A model generated the notes under the pieces. The model had not been told where the DNA came from. It saw only the letters and a list, made by a program, of their open reading frames with translations, and ran no database searches. DNA of 64,000 nt, taken from Antennarius striatus (lineage: Eukaryota > Chordata > Actinopteri > Lophiiformes > Antennariidae). The stretch lies in NCBI RefSeq assembly GCF_040054535.1, contig NC_090795.1, positions 4,005,501 through 4,069,500 on the forward strand, given 5' to 3'. Of the stretch, positions 13,692-23,837 are shown in pieces (the stretch's first letter is position 1; each line of letters opens with the position of its first letter). The translations under genes and the position numbers were made by a program.

Positions 13692-15842
13692 ATGGCGGAA
13701 GGAGGTAAAGAGGTGGATCTGGTTGAAGATATACTTGCTACTCCGTTTTCAAGTAGAACGTTCCAAGAAAAACTGAATATCGTGAGCAGAGGTCGGCCGA
13801 CCCCCATGGTAGCTAGTCTTACCCGGCAGGGAAAAGGTTTTGTCCGCCATTTTCAAACTAGCAACTATGACCGCTATCCGTGGCTAACGGCTTCAGAGAA
13901 ACTCTGCAAACTATATTGCTGGGAATGCCTTTTGTTTTCATCGGATCGGATCGGTGTTTGGAGCCATACTGGGTTTGTCAACTTGAGTTGTCTCACTAAA
14001 GCAGCGACGGTGCACCAAGAGTCGTCTGGACACGTAAAAGCTGCTGTACTGTCAAAGACGTTCGCTAACGCCGGAGCGGATCTGCAGCTCAGCCAACAGG
14101 AACACATGCAAACGGAGGTCAACAATGAAATGGTGAAGAAAAATAGAGAGATACTGAAAAGACTGATGGATTGTGTAATATTTTTGGGTAAACAAGAACT
14201 TTCATTTCGGGGACACGATGAAAGCTCCCCGTCCTCAAACAGAGGTAACTACGTGGAGCTTCTTTCTTTCCTTGCTGAACGCGACCCAGACTTGCAGTAC
14301 CACCTTTCCACCAGCAGGGTGTTTACCGGGACATCAGGAAACATCCAAAACGACCTCATTTATTCTATTGCTGAAGTGATGGGAGAAGAGATCAAAACGG
14401 AGATCAAGAGTGCCCCTTTTGTCGCTGTGATGGTTGATGAAACCACAGATGTGGGGAACACGCCACAGCTCGCGCTGATCCTGCGTTATGTGACCTCTGC
14501 GGGGGTCAAGGAGCGTTTTGTCAAATTTGTGGATGTAACCAGTGGCAGGCGACCTGATGACCTTGCCAATCTTATTTTTCATTTTCTTGAGGAATACAAA
14601 TGTCCTCTGAACAAAGTTGTTGCTCAGTGTTATGATGGTGCAGCGGTGATGGCATCTGGACTCAACAGAGTGCAGAGTAAAGTGAAGGAGAAGGCACCCA
14701 TGGCCCTGTTCGTTCACTGTTATGCACATCGCCTAGATTTAGTTTTAACTCAAGGGGCCTCAAGACTCAAAGAGTGCAAGCTTTTTTTTGCCCATCTGAA
14801 AGGACTCGCTGTGTTCTTCTCTAGATCTCCAAAGCGCACACAACTCTTGGATGAAATTTGCCAGCGGCGTCTCCCTCACGTCGCGCCAACACGATGGCAA
14901 AATACGTCTAGATTGGTGAATGCAGTCTTTGAGAAGCAAACTGCGCTAAAGGAGTTATTCGATCATATATTGGAACACCATGACGCGTATGATGAGGACA
15001 CTGTACTTTCTGCAGATGGATTTCATGCACGTCTGGGGGATTTTGAGTTTTGTTTTTTACTCAACACATTCAATGGGATTTTTGAACATGCTGATGTGCT
15101 TTTTGCAACACTACAGACAAAAATGTTGGACGTACAATTCTGCTTGACGAGGGTGCAAGAATTTTGTCACTCAGTTGAGCAAGAAAAGAGAAACTTCAGT
15201 GATATATATGAGGAAACTGTGCGCATCTCAGGTGTTCCAGCTGTGCTTGGAGGCCAGGGCGCAGCGCAAGAAGATCTGCGCGCACACTACCAAAAACTCC
15301 ACCACAGTATTGTAGACAACATTCTTTCCCAGATACGTAATCGATTTCAGGACCACAACAGGTTGATGTTTCTTTCTCTCCTCAACCCCCAGCACTTTCA
15401 CACATGCAGGGAAAAATTTCCGCAAGCAGCGTTTTCCAGCTTAATGCAGAGCCATAAAAGACTGTTTGATTTTCCCCGACTTAAATCAGAACTGACTGTA
15501 ATGTATGGCATGGCTGATTTTGAAGGGAAAAGTCCCGCTGGTCTCCTTGATTTTCTTCGAATCAAAAATCTGAGTGAGAGTATGGGGCAACTTTACGCAT
15601 TGGTCTGTCTGGCTGTAACCATCCCTGTGTCCACTGCTTCTGATGAACGTTCATTCTCGGCATTGAAGCGTCTAGAAACATATGCAAGAAATACGACCGG
15701 ACAGACACGACTTTCAGCGTTAGCCTCCATGTCTGTCGAGAAAGACTTGCTGATGGATCTGAAACACAAAGATAAATTGTTCGACAGAGCCATGGAAGTT
15801 TTTTTGAAGAAAGAAAGAAGGATGGATTTCATTTTTAAATAA
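13692..15842 (+). CDS. hAT transposase, ZMYM1-like / DUF4371 type, intact ORF
   Basis: Uninterrupted 716-residue ORF from ATG at 13692 (MAEGGKEVDLVEDIL). An upstream in-frame ATG at 13548 would add 48 residues of transposon 5' leader and is less likely. In order: a TTF-type zinc finger region (about residues 50-140, with the KLYCWECLLF motif); a DUF4371-like helical block; the RNase-H-like core with candidate catalytic D249 (VMVDETTD) and D315 (QCYDGA); and the C-terminal hAT dimerisation region with SDERSFSALKRL, whose E652 is the likely third acidic residue. The domains match cut-and-paste hAT transposases that make 8-bp target duplications. No frameshift or stop is present, so the copy is young or still active; that is inference. 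Confidence 0.9.
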   Translation: MAEGGKEVDLVEDILATPFSSRTFQEKLNIVSRGRPTPMVASLTRQGKGFVRHFQTSNYDRYPWLTASEKLCKLYCWECLLFSSDRIGVWSHTGFVNLSCLTKAATVHQESSGHVKAAVLSKTFANAGADLQLSQQEHMQTEVNNEMVKKNREILKRLMDCVIFLGKQELSFRGHDESSPSSNRGNYVELLSFLAERDPDLQYHLSTSRVFTGTSGNIQNDLIYSIAEVMGEEIKTEIKSAPFVAVMVDETTDVGNTPQLALILRYVTSAGVKERFVKFVDVTSGRRPDDLANLIFHFLEEYKCPLNKVVAQCYDGAAVMASGLNRVQSKVKEKAPMALFVHCYAHRLDLVLTQGASRLKECKLFFAHLKGLAVFFSRSPKRTQLLDEICQRRLPHVAPTRWQNTSRLVNAVFEKQTALKELFDHILEHHDAYDEDTVLSADGFHARLGDFEFCFLLNTFNGIFEHADVLFATLQTKMLDVQFCLTRVQEFCHSVEQEKRNFSDIYEETVRISGVPAVLGGQGAAQEDLRAHYQKLHHSIVDNILSQIRNRFQDHNRLMFLSLLNPQHFHTCREKFPQAAFSSLMQSHKRLFDFPRLKSELTVMYGMADFEGKSPAGLLDFLRIKNLSESMGQLYALVCLAVTIPVSTASDERSFSALKRLETYARNTTGQTRLSALASMSVEKDLLMDLKHKDKLFDRAMEVFLKKERRMDFIFK

Positions 15843-15843
15843 A

Positions 15844-16263
15844 GAGGCACTGTGTGGATCCACGTTGGTGAGCGTTAACGTTTTATTTGTGTTTTTAAAG
15901 GTTTTTGTCATGTTTATTGGTTATTGGTAACAAAGTTTAACGTCAAAAATACTAAAAATATTAAATTTTAAATGCTCCAGAAATAAAGTGTTGCTTGATT
16001 AGCCTATGTAATGTATATGTGTGGATTCTCAAACCCTGGTGTCATGCTGATGTTATTATGAGGCGTAAATAGTTTGATGTAAATAGTTTGTCATAAATGA
16101 ACTACACTGCAAAACATTCACAAAATGCTATGCGATCATTTACTTCCTTCTTTCTTCAAATGTTTCTAGAAGAAACAAGTGTTGTGCACACCGATAAACG
16201 TTTATCTGAATCCACATGATTCTGTTTGCTTTAAATGAGTATCACTGACATTTTTCCCATCAG
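15844..16263. other. AT-rich sequence downstream of transposase
   Basis: About 420 bp with no ORF or recognisable family. It presumably contains the right end of the hAT element, but a clear terminal repeat was not seen. It ends in a good acceptor-like tract (tttttcccatcag) at 16251-16263. Confidence 0.4.
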
Positions 16264-16748
16264 ACCTTGGGGCAGCACAAGGCGGCTAACGGCATGGAGG
16301 AGATGCAGCAGGACAGACGGACCAGGGATCTGGAATCTCGGGACGGTCTGGTGGACGTAAGCAGTCTTTACTGGCTGTCTTTACGATCTCCCTCAGAGAC
16401 CGGCGTCCAATCAGCTGGCTCTGCAGGATCCGTTTGTCTCCATGGCCCACCTGACTGAGAAACCTCCAATCAGAGCAGAGTAAGTGGGTGTGTGTGTGTG
16501 TGGGAGGAGCCAGAGGGCCGGCACACAAAAAACAAGTCCTGAAAACAAGTGTCAATGGATTTATTGATCGATGGTCATGTATGTTGCTTTCTGAACATGA
16601 CGAAGGCGTGCCAGACAGACAGCTTCCCGACCGGAACAAGGTGCTGCAGCTACAGAAGCTCCTCCTACCCCCGAGTGCTCCCTCAACCCCTTCGCTACAG
16701 AAGTTCCTGCGTCCAACGGGAGCTTCAGGAAACACCGTGGTCGATTGA
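16264..16748 (+). pseudogene. exon-like coding remnants of an unidentified gene
   Basis: Three coding-looking pieces on the plus strand. 16264-16356 (31 codons) lies between a pyrimidine-tract CAG and a GTAAGC donor and encodes GMEEMQQDRRTRDLESRD. 16397-16479 lies between ctccctcag and a GTAAGT donor and encodes ALQDPFVSMAHLTEKPP. 16590-16748 is open to a TGA and encodes VPDRQLPDRNKVLQLQKLLLP. Codon content and splice motifs look genic, but the gap between the first two is only 40 nt, short for a vertebrate intron, and no acceptor fits the third. I do not recognise the protein. It may be a fragment of a gene broken by the transposon insertions, or captured DNA. Confidence 0.3.
16448..16523. 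repeat. right arm of the inverted repeat flanking the hAT cluster
   Basis: Reverse complement of 11293-11355. It includes the tail of the second exon-like piece, the (TG)n run at 16488-16501 and the agccagagggccgg motif. Weaker similarity continues to about 16575, where tgatcgatgg resembles the 12-bp satellite units beside the left arm. Confidence 0.75.
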
Positions 16749-17043
16749 TTTTTTTTTAACACATATTAGACTTGAACTTTTTATTCTTCTGTTGTATAGT
16801 ATAAACTATTAATTAAATTCTGTTAGTCAATAATTTCTGGTTCAGCAGTGTTTTTTCTATTTATGTTGTATTATTCACAACACTCTGGAGAACAACTACA
16901 ACCAGACAGTGGGATTTGATCCTATAACCTCAGATCTATGAGTTCCTCCTCTCATCTCTCTGAACTAAACCTTCAGCTGCTGTGATTTGGTTTGGAACTT
17001 GTATTTATGGGGTTCACATCCCTGAGGAGGAACCTGAACATCA

Positions 17044-17110
17044 TGGGATTTGAACCTGAGACCTTCTGGCTGAGAGGTGACAGTGTTACTGCTGTGCCAC
17101 TGTGCTGCCC
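17044..17110 (-). repeat. tRNA-derived SINE-like head (A and B box)
   Basis: Read on the minus strand it starts gggcagcacagtggcacagc and ends with ggttcaaatccca, a good RNA polymerase III B box (GGTTCRANNCC) at 17045-17056. An A-box-like segment lies in the first 20 bases. This is the common fish repeat motif with a tRNA-like 5' end. It is unlikely to be a functional tRNA, since cloverleaf stems are not well formed. A degenerate neighbour with gggatttgatcc is at 16911-16922. Confidence 0.5.
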
Positions 17111-18752
17111 TGATGAGAGGACGAGGACAACTTCAACAACGAGCCATACTTCCAACATACTCTAAAACCAAACCTGCTTTTTACTACACGCACTACTTGA
17201 CTGTACAGTACTAACTTCTGCTTTATTTGAAAATGTTTGAACCTTCTTGGTTTTGACCAAAAGATTTAACACAACTTTAACATTTTTATAAAGAATCTAT
17301 CAGATTTTGACACTTTATGAATCTCCTCACTTCAAACTCCCTTATACGTCTTTATTTGGACGGTAACAATCGTTCGAAAACGATGTAACAACATCAAAAA
17401 ACTCGTCACCAGTTTTCGGTCGTACTCTTCTCGTGTAATTGATTCAAATGTATTTCCGGTTCTTCTGACGCTTTTGTTTAGAGCGACCACCGGAAATGAA
17501 CACATTGGTGACACTGCCCTCCTGTGGCCAATGGCCGTATTACACATTTTAGTTTTGCTCAGGCTTCGTGTCCGAACCCAGACGAACAATCATCTACCAT
17601 CAGGAAACTAACGAGAAGGGTGAGGGGGCTACTGCTAGTTAGCATTTCAAGAAGTTTTAAGATTATATACATCTCAAATAGTAAGATATATCAAACTCCA
17701 TGGCTGGTAAAATGATGGTAAATGTGCTTGATTCCCTCTTGTGGCCAAAGTGAGGAACTACAAATGCTTCATTTTCATTTGACCGCAGATGTAACACGAT
17801 GCCAATGTGTCCTAATGAAAGGTTCTAAATAAAACATTTTAATGTTACTTCACACGTCCTAACAACTCAAATATGTCTATGTGTGGGGTTTTTTTTACTT
17901 CTGATAGAAGACAACCTTTTGTTCAGATGAACAAAACGAATTAAAATATTTCCTTCAAAGTCGGAGTGCATGGAACGCTTTTGGTTCGATGTAAATGGAA
18001 AATTGTCATTTCAACGTGCAACAGTCTTGATTGTTGGATAGGTTAAGCCAACAATTAAAGGATATGACTCCTGTGGTGAACTCAAAAAAAAACAAAACAA
18101 AACGCAAAGACAAAAAGACAACAAACCTTTAAAAGAAAGAAAATACAAGCAAGACAAGTACAACATCACCAAAAACTTTAAGACAAACATAATAGTAACG
18201 TTGAATTATACCTATTAAACTATTCAGTGGAAAACTACACAAGAAAGTTATTTCGGAAGACGTGTCAATAATGTTATTCTACGTTCTTGAAGGATCTGTG
18301 ATCGTGATGCCCTCTTGTGGACATAATGGGTTACTACAAAAATATTAAAATAAAGTTAGACGATGTTAGATAGTCAATAGCTTCCGGTTGTGACTATCAA
18401 AATACATTTTAATCGACAGAACTAATCCGTGTTTGCCCTCGCACATGTCAAAACACATCATCTTGATATTTCATGATGATTTCATGATGGCAGCATGTTG
18501 GAGGTAGCAGGTAGTTAATTTCGCTGTCATTTTGAGACAAAGGAATTACTGACGCATATGAAAAGTCTTAGATGAAACCGGTCCATGGCGCAAAAAAGGT
18601 TGGGGACCTGCTGCTTTAAGATTTACATAAAACTTGAAGCTGAAACTTGCCAAACTTGTATTTAAAACTTAAAAGTCCCACACTGTAGCAGAGCCCTGAA
18701 TGCAACCTGTCTGCAAAGATGAGATGCTTGGCCCTGAAGCAGTCAAGTGATG

Positions 18753-18803
18753 GCTGGGAAACATAACGCCCGAACAAGTTAAACGAAAATCACACAAACA
18801 CTC
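18753..18803. repeat. short direct duplicate of kif9 last-intron sequence
   Basis: gggaaacataacgcccgaac and what follows resemble 19483-19535 (gggaaacgtaacgcccaaac). It lies immediately outside the left arm of the large inverted duplication, so local sequence was copied more than once. Confidence 0.6.
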
Positions 18804-18805
18804 TT

Positions 18806-21456
18806 TGCAGAATCACAGCATGGTAGCATTGTTAATTAAACACAGGGTCTAATGATAGTTCTCATGTTGTTTATACTGACTGAAATACAGTAACATTTAC
18901 AATGGCTGATATCTATTTTTTTAAAACTCATGATGTTTTAACCTTAGTTTCAGATGGTTTCACTACATTGTTAATGCAGTGTTTCTTTTTTTTGTGTGTG
19001 TGTTTTTATTCTTCTGTCTTGGGTTCTCTTCAGGGGCTTTTACTTGCATAAAGTACTGGAAGTCCTAGGGTAAAGGGTTACAAGACTGTCACGAGTGAAT
19101 TTGTACAATCAATTTACTTGTCATGTAAGGAGTTTATTCCTGGTGTTGTATCTTTTGTGCTTGACGTTTAAATCACTGGCAGAAGATCTCATGTAGAAAA
19201 CTGGAACTGACATTAAATCACGTTGAACACGTGAATGTTGAAGTTTAAAATGCAGGTGTCAGTTAAGACAAGGATGTCTCTGGAGTAACGTCTTCCGACC
19301 TGCCGATCCTCTGCAGAGAGAACAATAAAACCTTAACAGGGGCTTTAAATGATTTTGTTTACATGCCCACATTTTAAATATGCCGCTGGAAACCCACCCG
19401 TCTCAGCATTCTGTGGCGGGCGCTGTGGAAGGTGGCGGCGCCGGGGCTGTCAGGACGATAGTCGGTTCCTTCCTGAGGTGGGCAGGGAAACGTAACGCCC
19501 AAACACGTCAAACAAAAATCACACCAGTCCTGTAGCAACGGGACCTGAAGCATGATTCAAACCTCCCGTGTGAGAGATAAACCAGTGAATACAAAACGTG
19601 GTCTTACCTTCCTGTCTTCAGGCACCAGGAAAGACTTCTTATACCAGCTCTCAAATTCTGGAACACAAGCAACTGATCATTTGTCCTCTGTCTAAAGTCA
19701 AACTTGATTTGGATCGGAGCTTCAACTAACAGGCTGTGTGTTCTGGGTCTGAGCTGAACCACAGAAGAAGAAATACGGTGCTTGTGGAAACTGACCAGTG
19801 ATCAATTGTTCCCGTTGCTGATCCAGGATCTGCTGGCAGTAGTTAACCTCTGCCTTGATGTCCTTTAGCACCTGACATTTCTTCCGGTAGAGGGCCTTCA
19901 GCTCCCTGAGCTGCAGCGTTGGTCTGGAATCTGGTTCCATCACCAAACTCTGACCTTCAGACAAAGAGAAACGCGTCAGTTCAATCTCTCAGCAGCTCTT
20001 TTTGGGGGTTTTTTCTGAACTAGCACCTCGTTTTCTCCTCAGTTCTTCGTCCTCCTGCATGGCGTCTGTGGCGGAATCAGTCTTTCTCTTGATGGCGTCG
20101 ATCTCCTCTCTGAGCTGTTGCAGGAGGCTGCGACGTTCCAGTAGTGCAGCTTTGTTCTCTTTAAAGGCCGTGTTAAACTTGCTGCCTTGTCCTGCCTTAA
20201 ACCGCTCAAAGGCTTCTTCTTTGGGTGGAGAGCTGGACAGAGGCAGCAGACTGGTCAAGATAAACGCTGCACATTACTACCAAATATCTGAAGTGACTGG
20301 ATGAAACCATTATCATACTTGCTCCCAGGGTAAGGGGGTTCATTGTCAGGTCGCGGTGCTTCTTGTGCTTCCAGGTTCTCCGTGTCTGGTTCTTGTAACT
20401 CCTGTTCCCTCTCAGGCGTCGGGGCAGAACTCGACTTTGATTTGGTCTTCTTCCCAACTGGACTCGCCTCCCCCTGTTTCTTAAGTAGGCTGGAAAGTCA
20501 CAGCAGAGGTCTGACCTCTGGGAGCAGAGACCCAGACCCTACAGGACGTGGTTCTGCTCCTGCTGTCACTCACCCAGACTTCTTGCTTTTGGATTTGGTT
20601 GAACTTGGTTGATCGGCGTTTGACTGCCGCTGACCAGGAACCTCGGCGCCGCCGTCCTCCACAGCATCAGCGCTGCATGTGGTCCCCCACTCCTGAAAGC
20701 AACACCTGATCAAAGCTCAGTCGCAATGATTCAGTCACCAAACAGACTCCCAGACAGACAGAGTCACAGCTGCTCATCCTACGAGGCGCCTAGAACGCCG
20801 GATCGCCTGACGACTGACCTTCATCGCATCTTTGGTAGCGCTCCGGTCTTTCTGGCTCTGCTCCAGTTCCCTGCTAAAACACATTAAAAAAATAACCAAA
20901 CAAAACATGCTGAGTCAAATAAAAAGGTCCGTCAACACAATATTTTGAATGTTCAGGCATCAGAATGTGGATGAGACTCACTGCACAGCACGCTTGAACT
21001 GCTCGAACGCTGCATCGACCTGCTTGATACTTGTGACCTGTAATCAGGAGCCGTGCGGTGAGAAATTTAAAGGCTTCGAAAGACTAGAGTCAGAAACAAA
21101 GCTGAGTTCTTAGTGACGTTCTCACTTGGATTTGATCCAGGTTTCCCTCCAGGTACTGCTGAACCTGGTTGTGGATCTCGGCCAGCTGCGCCTCAGACAG
21201 CGGCTCCGATGTGACTTTTGTTTGGGTCGCCTGGTGGACGATAGAGGAACGACAGACATTTAGATTCTGATATGAACAATTTCACCGACTTCTCAGAGCA
21301 ACACTTTGCACATATAAAGTGACTTTATTCAGGAGGTAAACTTTAATAAAATCCCTTCATCTTCCTCGTCACTTCACTCACCAACTTGTTGGAGACGGAC
21401 AGCTCGTCTTTCAGCATCTGTATCTCCTTCTGTAGAATCTTGATATGAATCTAATC
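18806..21456. repeat. left arm of large inverted duplication (kif9 3' half)
   Basis: This arm pairs in inverted orientation with about 23838-26153. Homology starts at the ttgcagaatcacagcatggt boundary and runs through the kif9 3' flank, exons 19 to 10 and their introns, stopping at the acceptor side of exon 10. Intron sequence is as recognisable as exon sequence, so this is a DNA-level duplication and not a retrocopy. The spacer between arms (21457-23837) is the motor-domain half of kif9 plus a foldback element. Confidence 0.88.
19133..19138 (-). terminator. kif9: kif9 poly(A) signal
   Basis: TTTATT on the plus strand, AATAAA on the gene strand, about 235 nt after the kif9 stop. The matching place in the inverted copy (about 25795-25815) has lost the hexamer in its own sense strand. 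Confidence 0.5.
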
Positions 21457-23425
21457 ACAACAGCATGAGTCACCAGATTTAGTTTTGTGTCATGTTGTGC
21501 GACGAGTGGAATCGAATCTGAACTCACTGCTGGATCTCTGTGTATATTCAGAACGGGATTGGTCGGGATACGATTCATCCTGCTGGCAAAGCGCAGAGTG
21601 CAGAGCTGCAAACAACAGCGATTATCACCCACAACCCAAAGACACACAGAACTAGAACGAGACTGCTCTCTGTTGACGTCACACGATTCACTCCTTACCG
21701 TTTCTTCTACCTGTGCAGCTTCGCCGTGGATGTTGGCCACAAACACCGTGTTGCAGCCCCCTCCTAGCAAAACAGACATCCACTAAGTAGGCTGACAAAT
21801 ATTGGTTAACGGTGTTGCTAAAAAACCAAAGGCCTGGCCGGCTCACCCAGTGAGTCCTTGAGAACATATGTGAGTTTACTCTGTCTGAAAGGAACGTGGT
21901 CTCTCTGGTGCTCTGCCAGGGCCCGGATGGCCTGCTCCAGGAACGACATGGACCTGTTGATGTAGCCGGCTTCCTTTAACATCAGACCTTCTGTCTGGAA
22001 GAAGACGAAGGTGTCGCGTGGGAAACGGTTCGACGACAAAAGTCATCCACTAGCAGTTGGGAGATGGGCGGACTTTTTCAAACTCACCCCGGTCTTCCTC
22101 GCCCTCTCTGATCCGGCCATGTCCACCAGATGCAGCCTGGAGGTGACGTACTTGCCATCAGAGAAAGTCCGTGAGTGCGACTGTGAAAAAGGAAGAGTCA
22201 AATATTCTGTTTATTCATACAAAGAACAATATAGTTATAGATAAAGGCCTCTGGACTGACCGCTATCTGCACAGTGAAGATACAGTGAGATCTAGAGGCG
22301 TTCCTGTTCAAGGCATGAGAGCCCACATTGCGGTTCATCTCACCCTGAAGATGGAAAGACCAGTTTGAGAAAAATTCCAATTGGTTCATCCAGAAATGAA
22401 TTCAGGTTTGAATTTCACATCTTCACCTCAAACAGTAAGCAGAGGGCCTCCTCCTCGTTGTGGACAGGATGGACAGACAGACCTCTGATGAACACGCCGT
22501 TCGGCTTGTCCATCAACACCAAACCACCAGGAGGTGGATCTGGCAGGCCCTTCACGAACGCCAGCAGGTCCACAAGGGTCTCGTTGTAGATCTCCAGGTA
22601 AGACAGGTGAACGGTGAACGAACGGTAGGCTCTCTTCTTCACCTCCTGAAATATCTGAGGTATCACACGAGACAAGAATAAACACATTTGTGTGTTTCAG
22701 AGGCAGAAATTTCACACAAAGCATTGTCACCTCCTGGAGAGCACGAGGAATGATCCCTCTCTGCTGGTATGACTCTATAGATCCTGTCATGGTGTAGGTT
22801 TTTCCTGCACCTGTCTGCCCAAAACACATCACAGTACCTGAGGAATCAGCAAAAGATTGACAGCAAAATTCAAGGAGAAGGGATCATTTACTGTCAGCAA
22901 GGAAACAACAGTTTGCTGATAGTCTTATCTGGTACCAATGCTTGATTAAATGTGGTTTAGTGTAGATGAACAGCTACCATTATAGCCATCCATCGCTCCC
23001 AGCACCAGCTGTCGACACACTTGAGTGTAGAATTCCTCCTGGGACACGTCCCGCAGGACGCCATCCATCCGGAATGTAAAGATGTCCGGACTTCTCTTGG
23101 CGTCCAGACATCTCTTGGAGTCTGGAGGCTTCCAGGGGTTTCTGGTGTGATGAATTTTCATTGTCTGATGAAAGGAAGGAAGCATGGCTAAAGCATTAGC
23201 TCAGTAAGCTAAATGCTTTGACTTGCTAATTTGTGTTTAATGGTAGAAGGTTATCTTAGTCTAATGTGACCTTGGCCAAAGAAACCCAAACCAACACTCC
23301 TTCTTATATCTACGGGAACTTTTATTCACCTGTCCGTCTGGAAGACATTCAATCAGTCTTTGGGGGAAGTTAGGTGTCGGTCTGATTCGAACGAACACTC
23401 CGACTTTACTTCTGGGAACCTCCAT
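19374..23425 (-). CDS. kif9: Kinesin-like protein KIF9 (kinesin-9 family motor)
   Basis: Complete, 19 coding exons, 729 residues: complement(join(19374..19472, 19608..19657, 19796..19954, 20027..20250, 20319..20489, 20574..20692, 20819..20870, 20982..21037, 21126..21230, 21382..21450, 21528..21605, 21699..21763, 21847..21994, 22088..22180, 22261..22344, 22427..22654, 22731..22837, 22978..23164, 23330..23425)). Exon lengths sum to a multiple of three and all phases agree. The motor domain covers about residues 5-345, with P-loop GQTGAGKT (101-108), switch I NRNASRSH (219-226) and switch II VDMAGSER (253-260). The tail is coiled-coil-prone (363-420 and 550-690) with a Ser/Lys-rich linker (about 440-550). 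KIF9 is an ATP-driven microtubule motor of motile cilia and flagella in the central apparatus. KIF6 is the main alternative; the MDGVLRDVSQEEFY region and overall length favour KIF9. Confidence 0.85.
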
Positions 23426-23837
23426 TTTTCGTCAGCAAAAAATTAATAGGACGGCAACGAGCAATAGTGAAGTCTGACGCTTAAAGTCAGACTTAACTTT
23501 TTAAGTCTGAGCTTGAAAGTTCAGACTTAAAAGTCAAGTCTGAGCGACTTCAAAGAGTTTTCAGGAGGCAACCGTTTGTTCACTTGATTGGCCCTCAGTC
23601 CATCTCCAGATTCTTCCTCATTGGTTTCCACTCAGTCTCAATGCAACAGCCATCTCTACGAAGACTGGCTAATTACCGAACTAGTGATGCTGAGTGGAGA
23701 CCAATGAGGGAGAGACTGGAGCTGACTGAGGGCCAATCGAGTGAGTTTGAAATGAACGGTTGTCTCCTGAAAAATCTGCTTTGAAGTAGCTCAGACTTGA
23801 CTTTTAAGTCAGAGCTTTCAAGTCTGAGGGGCCAGAC
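21457..23837. other. kif9: spacer of the inverted duplication (kif9 motor half and promoter)
   Basis: Single-copy segment between the two arms. It holds kif9 exons 1-9, the kif9 start at 23425, the divergent upstream region, and the foldback element at 23500-23830. The kif9 promoter must lie in the roughly 440 bp between its ATG and the ATG of the inverted copy (23868), so any promoter here is shared head-to-head. Confidence 0.7.
23500..23830. mobile_element. foldback (palindromic) MITE-like element
   Basis: The left arm (about 23502-23635) and right arm (about 23690-23830) are imperfect reverse complements. Both contain gacttaaaagtcaagtctga, ttcaggag-caaccgtt, gattggccctcagtc and ctcattggt-tccactcag. 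The loop is about 54 bp. Nested shorter palindromes made of agtctga/tcagact units lie at the left edge (23471-23530). There is no ORF of note. It sits exactly between the kif9 start and the inner edge of the inverted copy. Confidence 0.85.

Larger units (their letters stand above)
12483..15843 (+). mobile_element. hAT-superfamily DNA transposon (transposase-bearing copy)
   Basis: It begins tagtgatgtctgaatgg directly after the 8-bp gtaggaag that separates it from the neighbouring element's end. The non-coding 5' region is interrupted by a nested insertion (about 12520-13277), then runs into the transposase ORF. AATAAA at 15838-15843 overlaps the stop codon, giving a very compact 3' end. The right terminal inverted repeat was not identified with confidence between 15843 and 16260, so the true element end is uncertain. 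Confidence 0.65.
16749..18805. other. repeat-rich intergenic sequence between hAT cluster and kif9 duplication
   Basis: About 2 kb, AT-rich, no supported gene. It contains a tRNA-like SINE head (17044-17110), a second hAT-like terminal motif (18570-18615, ending ggttggggacctgctg), and a short direct repeat of kif9 last-exon flank at 18753-18803. Open frames at 17332-17589 and 17524-17715 are unrecognisable. Confidence 0.5.

Noticed and set aside
17044-17110. Functional tRNA gene
   Set aside because: The B box is good, but acceptor and anticodon stems do not pair well; it fits a tRNA-derived repeat instead.
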